Shown here: piece after piece, positions 1 through 5,417 of the stretch
Layout of the letters: each line of letters begins with the position of its first letter
Numbering within the stretch: position 1 is the stretch's first letter
Source: Firmicutes bacterium UBA5473
GTDB lineage: Bacteria; Bacillota; DTU084
Direction of reading: 5' to 3'
Assembly: GCA_002427165.1 (NCBI GenBank)
Contig: DIQB01000043.1
Span: 1,616 to 7,032 of the forward strand
Length of the DNA stretch: 5,417 nt
Made by a program: the position numbers and the translations under genes
Notes under the pieces: model-generated
The model's input: the letters and a program-made list of their open reading frames with translations, nothing else
Databases searched by the model: none
Told to the model about the DNA's origin: nothing

Positions 1-971
1 CCATTTTGGATACAATCCACAAAGTGCTCAATCTCTGCATGATGTGTAATTAGCTCGTCTGTCTTAAACTTCAGATCAACTATTGAATTATCCTTATCTG
101 TAAAGATTTTCAGAGGGCTGAGGCTCGCTCCTGCCTTGTCGCCATAGAGCTCACAATATTTACTTTCTTTATCTGTGTTCAAAGCCCAAGATACATTCAA
201 CTCCAAGGTAATGTCACCTTCAAAACGAATGAAAGCGAATGCTGAATCCTCAACATCATAGATCTTATCCTGAGCACCTGCGGCAAGAGCGCCTGCCAAG
301 ACCGGATCTGTTGCATCCCACTCTGTAACCTTGTAATTACCGATCTTGTGGTATGTAGAGCCGCTAACTGAAATTGGCTTGGGATTGCCCATCAGCCAGC
401 GTGAAAGGTCCAGCATATGAACTCCAATATCAATTAGGGGACCGCCTCCAGCTTTGGCCTTCTCCATAAACCAGTCGCCCCAGAAAGGAACTCCACGACG
501 TCGCACCCAGCCTGTACGTCCTGCATAGATCTCACCTAGATCGCCGCGCTGGATTATCTTTTTCAGCTTCTGGCTCTCCTCCTGATAACGGTTGTTCACA
601 CCAACCATAAAGAGAGTACCGGCCTTTTTGCCTTCCTCTACCATTTCCTCAGCCTGGGCAGCATTCAGGGCTAGAGGCTTTTCACAAAGCACATGCTTGC
701 CTGCCCGCAGAGCTGCAATGCTGATGGGGTTATGAAGGTAGTTAGGTGTACAGACGCTGACTGAATCCAGATCTTTGAGTTTGAGCATTTCGTTATAGTC
801 AGTGAAGGTCTGAGAAACACCGAACTTTTTGCTGGCCCGAGCCAGTTTCCCCTCATCGATGTCGCAGAGGGCCACAATCTCTACCCTGTCAGCTAGCTTC
901 TGATAGCCAGGAAGGTGAGCGCCAACACCAATTCCACCGGTACCGATTACACCAACACGTAGTTTTTTCAT
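1..971 (-). CDS. Gfo/Idh/MocA family NAD(P)-dependent sugar oxidoreductase, C-terminus cut by window edge
   Basis: The frame is open from the ATG at 971 to the left edge, giving 323 complete residues with no stop. Relatives are usually about 330-390 residues, so only a short C-terminal piece should be missing. What is seen: an N-terminal Rossmann fold with a glycine-rich loop (GVIGTGGIG, residues 7-15), an acidic residue ending strand 2 (CDID, 36-39), CTPN (74-77), the family's EKP motif (97-99, Lys98 being the conserved catalytic lysine), then the substrate domain with GGGPLIDIGVHMLDL (175-189), where Asp181 and His185 fit the conserved catalytic positions. From the family, it should oxidise or reduce a hydroxyl/keto group of a sugar, polyol or glycoside in the cytoplasm. 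The start is supported by a GAGAGG ribosome site (976-981), and it begins 18 bases after the preceding isomerase gene, so the two are probably co-transcribed. Substrate unknown. Its motifs differ from those of the oxidoreductase at 3092-4132, so it is a different subfamily. Confidence 0.93.
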   Translation of the reverse strand, partial: MKKLRVGVIGTGGIGVGAHLPGYQKLADRVEIVALCDIDEGKLARASKKFGVSQTFTDYNEMLKLKDLDSVSVCTPNYLHNPISIAALRAGKHVLCEKPLALNAAQAEEMVEEGKKAGTLFMVGVNNRYQEESQKLKKIIQRGDLGEIYAGRTGWVRRRGVPFWGDWFMEKAKAGGGPLIDIGVHMLDLSRWLMGNPKPISVSGSTYHKIGNYKVTEWDATDPVLAGALAAGAQDKIYDVEDSAFAFIRFEGDITLELNVSWALNTDKESKYCELYGDKAGASLSPLKIFTDKDNSIVDLKFKTDELITHHAEIEHFVDCIQN

Positions 972-989
972 TTTTCCTCTCTCCCATTC

Positions 990-1907
990 TTAAACAAGTA
1001 GTTTTGCCAAATTGCGATAACCCAGAATCAAGCCCTTTTTGGACTTCTCAACAGAACCGCCCCAAACTGGATCCTCATGCTCTATAGACAGAACTCCATC
1101 GTAGCCAACATCATAGAGAGCCTTAATAAATTCCTGCCAGTCAATTTCACCTAGTCCTGGCAGCCGGTACTGCCACCAGGGCTCTCGGGAGAGCCTTTGG
1201 GAAATGACACCGAAGATGCCGTTATCATACATACCCTCTCCTAAAAACTCTGCATCTTTGGCATGGGCGTGGAAGATCCGATCAGCGAACTCTAGAACAC
1301 CTGCAATGTGATCGATTCCCATCCAATACATATGAGATGGATCATAGTTAAGACCAAAGCTATCAGGTGTGATCCTAAACAGCTCCCGCCAAATACTTGG
1401 TGAATAAAAAAGGTTTCCAGGTACGCCTGGCTCCTGCCAGCCGTCCATAGGGCAGTTCTCAATCATCAACTTTACATTTTTGCTCTCTGCATAGCTAATC
1501 AGCTGGGGAAATACTTTTGCGAATTCATCTAAATTCTCATCCACGCTCTTTGTGATGTCCCTACCTACAAAGGTTCCCACCAGCTCCACACCCATAGCAG
1601 ATGCTGTATCAATAACTTTTTTCAGGTGGTCCTGGTTTGCTGCACGCACTCCTGAATCCGCTGCCAACATGTTGTCATAGTAGGCAAGGGAGGAGATCTC
1701 AACGCCACGATCATCAAATTTTGTCCTGAGGTCTTTTGCCTCCTGGGGGCTCATGTTGGCATCGATGGTGCTGGAGGAAAAGTCACGATCATTGCTTCTG
1801 GGCCAAGCGGCAAGTTCCAGTGCCTCAAAACCAGTCTTTGCTGCCCAGTCTAAGATCTCTTCACAGGGCAGCTGTCCTAAAGCAACTGTTAAAAAACCTA
1901 ACTTCAT
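990..1907 (-). CDS. Sugar phosphate isomerase/epimerase-like TIM-barrel protein
   Basis: This is a 305-residue protein of the AP-endonuclease-family-2 / xylose-isomerase-like TIM-barrel superfamily. Barrel-type strands recur through it (KLGFLT at 2-7, ALELAAW at 29-35, LMIEN at 147-151, FGLNYDPSH at 184-192, FHAHAKD at 212-218, VLSIEHED at 272-279). Glu150, Asp189, His215 and Glu276 are the likely divalent-metal ligands by analogy with the family. Relatives bind a metal and isomerise, epimerise, dehydrate or cleave keto-sugars and inositols in the cytoplasm. The segment at 219-256, ending WWQYRLPGLGEIDW, is typical of a subfamily of uncharacterised proteins often encoded beside Gfo/Idh/MocA oxidoreductases. 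The start is clear: ATG at 1907 has AAGGAG (1917-1922) 9 bases upstream. It is the first gene of a unit driven from the promoter near 2044-2072, with the oxidoreductase following after 18 bases. IolE- or IolI-type function is possible but no diagnostic residue settles it. Confidence 0.92.
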   Translation of the reverse strand: MKLGFLTVALGQLPCEEILDWAAKTGFEALELAAWPRSNDRDFSSSTIDANMSPQEAKDLRTKFDDRGVEISSLAYYDNMLAADSGVRAANQDHLKKVIDTASAMGVELVGTFVGRDITKSVDENLDEFAKVFPQLISYAESKNVKLMIENCPMDGWQEPGVPGNLFYSPSIWRELFRITPDSFGLNYDPSHMYWMGIDHIAGVLEFADRIFHAHAKDAEFLGEGMYDNGIFGVISQRLSREPWWQYRLPGLGEIDWQEFIKALYDVGYDGVLSIEHEDPVWGGSVEKSKKGLILGYRNLAKLLV

Positions 1908-2037
1908 CTAACATCGCTCCTTTTACTTTAAAATGCGCATTTGAGGAGATTTAATTCCCGCTTCCACCTCCCAAGAGTAATTTTTGAGTTGTGAGGTATA
2001 TGATTAAAATGCATTGTCAACTTATGGAACCGCTTCC
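1908..2037 (-). promoter_or_regulatory. Untranslated leader of the isomerase-oxidoreductase unit
   Basis: About 130 bases lie between the predicted transcription start (near 2037) and the ATG at 1907. The leader ends in a strong ribosome site, AAGGAG at 1917-1922. It contains a second copy of the 9-base operator half (1958-1966). A possible hairpin pairs TTGGGAG (1968-1974 read in reverse) with CTCCTCAA (1941-1948 read in reverse) with one bulged base and a loop of about 19 bases. I recognise no known riboswitch or T-box in it, and no poly-U attenuator. The leader assignment depends on the promoter call. Confidence 0.4.
1958..1966 (-). repeat. Second copy of the operator half-site TGGAAGCGG
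   Basis: Read on the minus strand, TGGAAGCGG here is identical to the left nine bases of the dyad operator at 2025-2038. The two copies are 72 bases apart, in the same orientation, about seven helical turns. Here the sequence continues GAATT rather than TTCCA, so the dyad is not completed. It could be an auxiliary half-operator used for looping, or chance. Confidence 0.3.
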
Positions 2038-2038
2038 A
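2025..2038. promoter_or_regulatory. LacI/GalR-family operator (cre-like dyad) at the transcription start
   Basis: On the minus strand the site reads TGGAAGCGGTTCCA. It is an inverted repeat of five bases on each side (TGGAA and TTCCA) around a central CG, the layout of LacI/GalR-family operators. It resembles the Firmicutes catabolite-responsive element (TGWAANCGNTNWCA) but has G and C at the two W positions, so a dedicated sugar-responsive regulator fits at least as well as CcpA. It covers the predicted start of transcription, about six bases below the -10 box at 2044-2049, where a bound repressor would block RNA polymerase. No regulator gene lies in the window. Confidence 0.7.
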
Positions 2039-2043
2039 AAATT

Positions 2044-2072
2044 AGTATAACAAGGATAGAGCAAGGAGTCAA
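2044..2072 (-). promoter_or_regulatory. Sigma-70/sigma-A type promoter for the isomerase-oxidoreductase unit
   Basis: Read on the minus strand, a -35 box TTGACT (2067-2072) is followed after exactly 17 bases by a -10 box TATACT (2044-2049). Each differs from consensus by one base. The predicted start lies near 2037. It sits downstream of the terminator that closes the previous unit and upstream of the ATG at 1907, so it should drive that isomerase and the following oxidoreductase. A dyad operator overlaps the start point. Confidence 0.75.
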
Positions 2073-2187
2073 GGGGGTTCCTCTATTTTTTCACGGGACT
2101 ATGATAGTGTCACCCTATAGACTCATAGAGCTTGAAAACTTTGCGTTTGAGAAGTTATTTTAGGTCCCCGATATGCTTATCCCTATG
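2073..2187. other. Gene-free spacer between terminator and promoter
   Basis: These 115 bases separate the terminator of the upstream unit from the -35 box of the downstream promoter. I see no credible reading frame, structural RNA, long repeat or further operator here. With 1908-2072 and the terminator it makes up the 316-base gap between coding regions. Confidence 0.5.
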
Positions 2188-2216
2188 GAGAAGAAAACCC
2201 CCGGCACTGCCGGGGG
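2188..2216 (-). terminator. Intrinsic terminator after the isomerase/epimerase gene
   Basis: Seven bases after the stop codon at 2224-2226, the minus strand forms a GC-rich hairpin. The arms are 2209-2216 and 2198-2205, eight pairs with a three-base loop, followed at once by a T-rich run (TTTTCTTCT, 2189-2197). This is a strong rho-independent terminator. It separates the two enzyme pairs into two transcription units despite their shared orientation. Confidence 0.9.
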
Positions 2217-2223
2217 CTATCTC

Positions 2224-3099
2224 TTAGCTAATTTCCTTCATAATTGCGAACCAGTTTTCCAAACACTCCCGAGAGGCAATATCGCCTAGATTGGAGAAAT
2301 CTGCGCCTCCTGGGCGATTGAGCTGCTCCTCAGAAAGCTTGCCTTTTGGCCGGTAGTGGGTCTCAAGGCACAGGTAGCCAGAGTAACCATCATCCAGCAG
2401 CGCCTTCAACTGACCGCGCCAGTTTGTCTGGCCTTTGCCGATGGCCACACCCTCCACCTTGCCAGTTTTAGGATCCTGCACTGCATCCTTCATGTGCATA
2501 TGGATCATATAATCTTTGATGATATTGTAGCCCTCTGGATATGGCTGTTCAGGTTCATCTAAAGAATAGATATCATTGCCTGCATCCCACACTGCCCTAA
2601 CCTGGGGGCTATCTAGGGCCTGAATTAACTGCACTGTACGGGCAGCATTGCAATTGTATGTTGAGGGCTCGTTCTCCAAAGCCAAGGCCATGCCTGCCTC
2701 TTTGAGCATAGCAATAGGTCGTTGGAACTGCTTTGTAATCTGGGGCAATAGCTCGTCGAAATTGGAGCCTCTGCGCCAGAAAGCAAAACCGCGGATGATC
2801 TTGGCACCTAATTCTTCTGCAGCAGCGATGGCTTTAGCTAAAATCTCGTAGTGCTGCTGGATCTCTTCGGGTTTTGTCAGTTCACACTTGAAAAACGGTG
2901 AGCTAATGGCTGGAATCTCCAGGTTATAGGCCTTAGCAATTCGCTTCGCCTCTGCGATCTCCTCCTCGCTCAACTCATGGACACCCTTATTCCAGACAGA
3001 ACGCAGCTCAAGACCTGAAAGACCAAACTCTGCTGCCATCTTGGCAGCATACTCTAAATCCTGGGAGATCTCGTCGGTGATCACGCCTTTTTTAAACAT
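2224..3099 (-). CDS. Sugar phosphate isomerase/epimerase-like TIM-barrel protein
   Basis: A 291-residue protein of the xylose-isomerase-like TIM-barrel superfamily. Visible landmarks are the N-terminal GVITDEIS (5-12), GLELR (29-33), LALENEPS (139-146), AVWDAGN (169-175), MIHMHMKD (198-205) and CLETHY (244-249). Glu142, Asp172, His202 and Glu246 are the likely divalent-metal ligands by family analogy. The expected role is metal-dependent isomerisation, epimerisation or related chemistry on a keto-sugar in the cytoplasm. The frame extends upstream to an ATG at 3159, but the start at 3099 is preferred. It has a perfect AAGGAGG nine bases upstream, begins with the family's usual N-terminus, and overlaps the preceding oxidoreductase stop by 8 bases (ATGTTTAA), suggesting translational coupling. 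A strong terminator follows. Its motifs are clearly unlike those of the paralogous-fold protein at 990-1907, so it probably performs a different step. YcjR-like epimerase activity is one possibility, unproven. Confidence 0.92.
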   Translation of the reverse strand: MFKKGVITDEISQDLEYAAKMAAEFGLSGLELRSVWNKGVHELSEEEIAEAKRIAKAYNLEIPAISSPFFKCELTKPEEIQQHYEILAKAIAAAEELGAKIIRGFAFWRRGSNFDELLPQITKQFQRPIAMLKEAGMALALENEPSTYNCNAARTVQLIQALDSPQVRAVWDAGNDIYSLDEPEQPYPEGYNIIKDYMIHMHMKDAVQDPKTGKVEGVAIGKGQTNWRGQLKALLDDGYSGYLCLETHYRPKGKLSEEQLNRPGGADFSNLGDIASRECLENWFAIMKEIS

Positions 3100-4132
3100 G
3101 TAAATCTTCCTCCTTAATCTCAATTGGTCTGCCCTCTTTCGAGGACTGATAGATCGCAAGGATCAATTGTACAGCCCTGAGGCCGTCTGTACCTGTCACT
3201 AGGGGATCCCGATCTTCTCGGATGGCATCCACCATATCCTGAATCTGTCGCTGGTGTCCCTCAGAGGAAATAGCTCCCGGATCTCTGGCACCTGAAGCTG
3301 TAGCTCCATCGCTTACAAATACCTTATCCTCTTCCCCTGCTAGATCCCATTTTGTAATCTGCTCTTCTTCAAAGGTGATTGTGCCTTTATCCCCGTGAAA
3401 CTCAAGCTTTCTGTTATAGCCTGGATAAACTGAGGTTGTGCCTTCAATCACTCCCATGGCACCTGAAGCATAGTTTACAGCTGCAATTGCAGTATCCTCA
3501 ACCTCAATCTCCCGGGCCATAGTTCGTGCTTGACCCCAAACTCGGGTCACAGGACCCATCAGCCACAGCAACAAATCTATCCCGTGGATTCCCTGGTTCA
3601 TCAGGGCCCCTCCACCATCCATCTTCCAGGTACCACGCCAGCCTCCATGACCGTAATAATCTTGGGAACGATAATATTTCATATAAGCATCGCCCAAAAG
3701 CGGAGTCCCCAATTTCCCCTCATCCAGGGCTGCTTTAGCCTGGATCAGAGTAGGGGCAAAACGCAGCTGCGAGATCACAGCCAGTTTCACATTGTGCTCT
3801 TTACAAGCAGCCAAGGCTGCCCTGCCCTGTTCCATGGTAATAGACAGGGGCTTTTCCACCACCACATGCTTTCCTGCCTGTGCCGCCTCCATAGCTAAAG
3901 AGCCATGTAGACCGCTGGGGGTACAGATGGAAACCACATCCACCTGAGGCAGAGCCAGCATTTTTTTATAATCTCCAAAGGCCTGAACATGGTAGCGACC
4001 TGCGAATTCCTCTGCCCGCTCCAAACTTGTATCAGATACTGCCACAAGTTTTGCGCCCTGGGCCTTTGCTATGGCCTGGGCATGAAAATTAGCAATAAGC
4101 CCACAGCCAATAATGCCAAATCCTAAACTCAT
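3092..4132 (-). CDS. Gfo/Idh/MocA family NAD(P)-dependent sugar oxidoreductase
   Basis: A complete 346-residue protein, a normal length for the family. The N-terminal Rossmann domain has the dinucleotide loop GIIGCGLIA (6-14), an acidic strand-2 end (VSDT, 32-35), ICTPSGLH (69-76) and VEKP (92-95, Lys94 being the conserved catalytic lysine). The C-terminal substrate domain carries GGWRGTWKMDGGGALMNQGI (163-182) then HGID, where His183 and Asp186 match conserved catalytic positions. It should oxidise a hydroxyl of a sugar, polyol or glycoside, or reduce the keto form, using NAD(P). No signal peptide is seen, so it is cytoplasmic. The start is supported by GGGAGG (4141-4146) eight bases upstream. 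It is the first gene of unit A and its end overlaps the following isomerase/epimerase by 8 bases, so the two proteins are probably made together and act on linked intermediates. Substrate unknown; inositol dehydrogenase or YcjS-like glycoside 3-dehydrogenase are reasonable alternatives. Confidence 0.95.
   Translation of the reverse strand: MSLGFGIIGCGLIANFHAQAIAKAQGAKLVAVSDTSLERAEEFAGRYHVQAFGDYKKMLALPQVDVVSICTPSGLHGSLAMEAAQAGKHVVVEKPLSITMEQGRAALAACKEHNVKLAVISQLRFAPTLIQAKAALDEGKLGTPLLGDAYMKYYRSQDYYGHGGWRGTWKMDGGGALMNQGIHGIDLLLWLMGPVTRVWGQARTMAREIEVEDTAIAAVNYASGAMGVIEGTTSVYPGYNRKLEFHGDKGTITFEEEQITKWDLAGEEDKVFVSDGATASGARDPGAISSEGHQRQIQDMVDAIREDRDPLVTGTDGLRAVQLILAIYQSSKEGRPIEIKEEDLHV
3109..3115 (-). 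promoter_or_regulatory. Strong Shine-Dalgarno site fixing the start at 3099
   Basis: The minus strand reads AAGGAGG, ending nine bases before the ATG at 3099. It lies inside the last codons of the preceding oxidoreductase. It argues against the longer start at 3159, which would add 20 basic residues (MRSISPRKRADQ...) unlike the family's N-terminus. Confidence 0.85.
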
Positions 4133-4174
4133 CTATGTCGCCTCCCCTCAGAGAAAATATTCGCCAAGGCCTCC

Positions 4175-4194
4175 AAAAAACCCTTTATTAAAGG
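4175..4194 (-). terminator. Possible second, weak terminator hairpin with T6 run
   Basis: On the minus strand CCTTTAATAAAGG (4182-4194) can form a five-pair, AT-rich hairpin, followed after one base by TTTTTT (4175-4180). The stem is weak on its own. With the stronger palindrome at 4216-4237 it may help end smc transcription. It overlaps the weak promoter candidate, and both need not be real. Confidence 0.3.
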
Positions 4195-4213
4195 TCTTAA
4201 ATAAGTTTTGAAA
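4185..4213 (-). promoter_or_regulatory. Possible weak promoter for the oxidoreductase-isomerase unit A
   Basis: On the minus strand TTTCAA (4208-4213) and TAATAA (4185-4190) are 17 bases apart, with the ATG of the oxidoreductase about 50 bases below. Both boxes match the consensus only partly, and an AT-rich hairpin with a T6 run overlaps the -10 side. It is offered as the best candidate in a 103-base gap. Read-through from smc is the alternative. Confidence 0.25.
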
Positions 4214-4215
4214 GC

Positions 4216-4237
4216 AAGAGCCCCAGCTGGGGCTCTT
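4216..4237 (-). terminator. Perfect 22-bp palindrome at the smc stop, terminator-like
   Basis: Two 11-base arms, AAGAGCCCCAG and CTGGGGCTCTT, are exact inverted copies. The palindrome overlaps two bases of the smc stop codon (4236-4238). The RNA would form a stable GC-rich hairpin with a four-base AGCU loop. The following run on the minus strand (GCTTTC) is short in T, so termination may be only partial, or the hairpin may protect the 3' end of the message. Confidence 0.6.
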
Positions 4238-5417
4238 ACACTGCATCCTCCAAGCGCACACTGAGGAGTTGCGAGATTCCTGCCTCCTGCATAGTAACGC
4301 CCCAAAGGGCATCTGCCTCCTCCATAGTGCGTCGCCTATGGGTGATAATAATAAACTGAGTCTTAGGCACAAAATCCCGCAACAGCGCTGAGAAACGTTC
4401 AAGATTCGCCTCATCTAAGGGAGCATCAATTTCGTCCAAAACGCAGAAAGGCGAGGGGTGAACCTTCAGGATGGAGAAGAGAAAAGCAATTGCCACAAAA
4501 GCACGCTCTCCCCCTGACAAAAGCTGGATGTTCTGCTGTTTTTTCCCTGGCAGTTGCACCAGTACCTCCACCCCGGCAGTTAAGGGATCCACCTGTTCCC
4601 CCTCGGGTCCGATGAGTTCTAAATGTGCTTGCCCACCTCGGAAGAGCTTCCCAAACACCGTAGAGAAGGCCTCATTTACCTTCTCGAATGTAGCCGCAAG
4701 CATCTCCCGGGAGGTACCATCGATCTCCTCAATTAAACTCAAAAGCGAAGTTCTGGCCTGGGCCAGATCCTCCAGTTGCGTATTGAGAAAGGTAACTCTC
4801 TGTTCTACCTCTGCTAGCTCCTCGATGGCGCCAAAGTTCACCAACCCCAGCTCTTGGCGCTTAGCCCCCAGCCTTTTTAGTCTTCTGGGTGCCTCCTCCA
4901 AGCTCAAATCTAGCTGCGGCACAAGCTCTGGCGAGAGAGCTTCAAAAGTAAGATCATGCTTTTCCAGTAGCTCCCCAGCTAGCCGCTCCCCTTCTGCATC
5001 CAGCCTTGCTGTGCGTACCTCCCACCGGTGAAGGGACTGCTGGCTTCCCTCCAAGGCTGCCTGGGCTTCTCGGGCCGCGTCATTGTCCCTTGACAGTTCC
5101 GCCCTCAGTTCTGTTCGTCTGGTGCGGCACTGATTTAATTTCTCCTGCAAATTTGTCTGGGATGTACCCTGGCTTTGCAATCCATGCTCTAGCTGAGCCA
5201 AATTCGCTTCCAGCTCTAAAAGCTCACCCTTGAGGTCCCCTTCCTGCTTCTGTGTATTCTCTACTTGCTCTCGGGCCAGTCGCAGCCGCGATGCTAGCTC
5301 TTCCCTTTGAGCACGGAGCTGCTCTGTGCGCTCAGAGAGGCTGGCCAGCTGCACCCGCAGGGAAGCAAGCTCCTCTTGGGCCTGGAGTCTTTGGGTTTGC
5401 CAGTGGTCCTGCTGCAT
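4236..5417 (-). CDS. smc: Chromosome partition/condensation ATPase SMC, C-terminal part (N-terminus beyond the window)
   Basis: The last 393 residues of a bacterial SMC protein, about a third of the usual 1,150-1,200. SMC dimers with ScpA and ScpB extrude DNA loops and resolve sister chromosomes on the nucleoid. Visible residues 1 to about 150 are a charged, Gln/Glu/Leu/Arg-rich coiled-coil arm with no proline. Residues from about 190 form the C-terminal ATPase lobe. The ABC signature is LLSGGERAFVAIAFLFSIL (299-317), Walker B is FCVLDEID (324-331, catalytic Glu329), the D-loop region follows (APLDEAN), and the switch histidine is His360 in ITHRRRTME. The ending GVTMQEAGISQLLSVRLED (373-391) is the classic SMC C-terminus. 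The Met at the window edge is probably internal, because the hinge, N-terminal arm and Walker A head must lie further right. RecN, SbcC and MukB are unlikely given these motifs. The gene ends in a palindromic hairpin and is followed by sugar enzymes rather than ftsY. Confidence 0.96.
   Translation of the reverse strand: MQQDHWQTQRLQAQEELASLRVQLASLSERTEQLRAQREELASRLRLAREQVENTQKQEGDLKGELLELEANLAQLEHGLQSQGTSQTNLQEKLNQCRTRRTELRAELSRDNDAAREAQAALEGSQQSLHRWEVRTARLDAEGERLAGELLEKHDLTFEALSPELVPQLDLSLEEAPRRLKRLGAKRQELGLVNFGAIEELAEVEQRVTFLNTQLEDLAQARTSLLSLIEEIDGTSREMLAATFEKVNEAFSTVFGKLFRGGQAHLELIGPEGEQVDPLTAGVEVLVQLPGKKQQNIQLLSGGERAFVAIAFLFSILKVHPSPFCVLDEIDAPLDEANLERFSALLRDFVPKTQFIIITHRRRTMEEADALWGVTMQEAGISQLLSVRLEDAV

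Noticed and set aside
671..877. A 68-codon minus-strand open frame
   Set aside because: It lies in another frame within the first oxidoreductase, whose own frame runs open to the window edge with all family motifs.
1928..2012. Direct repeat TTAAAATGC at 1928-1936 and 2004-2012
   Set aside because: A short AT-rich match in an AT-rich spacer, not tied to any site; likely chance.
1995..2020. A perfect -35-like TTGACA (2015-2020) followed by TATACC (1995-2000) as a second promoter
   Set aside because: The spacing is only 14 bases, too short for a normal sigma-A promoter, and a much better promoter lies just upstream.
3100..3159. N-terminal extension of the second isomerase from an ATG at 3159
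   Set aside because: The internal ATG at 3099 has a perfect ribosome site and a family-like N-terminus; the extension is a basic, out-of-frame read of the upstream oxidoreductase.
3530..3898. A 122-codon open frame on the plus strand inside the oxidoreductase gene
   Set aside because: Low-complexity composition, no recognisable motif, and fully antisense to a convincing family member.
4471..5031. A 186-codon open frame on the plus strand, antisense to smc
   Set aside because: It is extremely serine- and lysine-rich with no domain, as expected from the complement of a coiled-coil coding region, and it lies wholly within smc.
1..5417. CRISPR arrays, insertion sequences, tRNA or rRNA genes, phage or defence genes
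   Set aside because: No spaced repeats, transposase motifs, terminal inverted repeats or RNA-gene signatures were seen on either strand.

Overview
All five recognisable genes lie on the minus strand, so transcription runs from high to low coordinates. The right edge holds the C-terminal third of a bacterial SMC chromosome-condensation ATPase. After it come two pairs of small sugar-metabolism enzymes, each pair made of one NAD(P)-dependent Gfo/Idh/MocA-type oxidoreductase and one TIM-barrel sugar isomerase/epimerase-like protein. The last oxidoreductase runs off the left edge. Strong purine-rich Shine-Dalgarno sites (for example AAGGAGG), short gene junctions, a near-consensus sigma-A-type promoter, a LacI/GalR-type operator and intrinsic terminators suggest a Firmicutes-like bacterium of moderate GC content. 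This is an inference; no rRNA or other taxonomic marker apart from smc is present.

Layout from right to left. (1) smc, 5417 to 4236, ends at a perfect 22-bp palindrome that looks like a terminator. ftsY, often found after smc in Firmicutes, is not there. (2) Unit A: an oxidoreductase (4132 to 3092) overlaps an isomerase/epimerase (3099 to 2224) by 8 bases and is followed directly by a strong intrinsic terminator (2188-2216). (3) A 316-base gene-free stretch carries a promoter (TTGACT, 17 bases, TATACT), a 14-base dyad operator at the predicted transcription start, and a leader of about 130 bases. (4) Unit B: a second isomerase/epimerase (1907 to 990), then, 18 bases on, a second oxidoreductase (971 to beyond base 1).

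Taken together the four enzymes look like a carbohydrate or polyol catabolic module. Oxidoreductases of this fold oxidise a sugar hydroxyl to a keto group or reduce it back. The TIM-barrel partners isomerise, epimerise, dehydrate or cleave keto-sugars using a divalent metal. The pairing resembles inositol (IolG with IolE/IolI) and keto-glycoside (YcjS with YcjR) pathways, but no substrate can be assigned from sequence alone. The two members of each family differ in their diagnostic motifs, so they are probably different steps rather than recent duplicates. Unit B appears repressible by a LacI-family regulator; no comparable operator was seen before unit A. No mobile element, CRISPR array, tRNA or rRNA was found.
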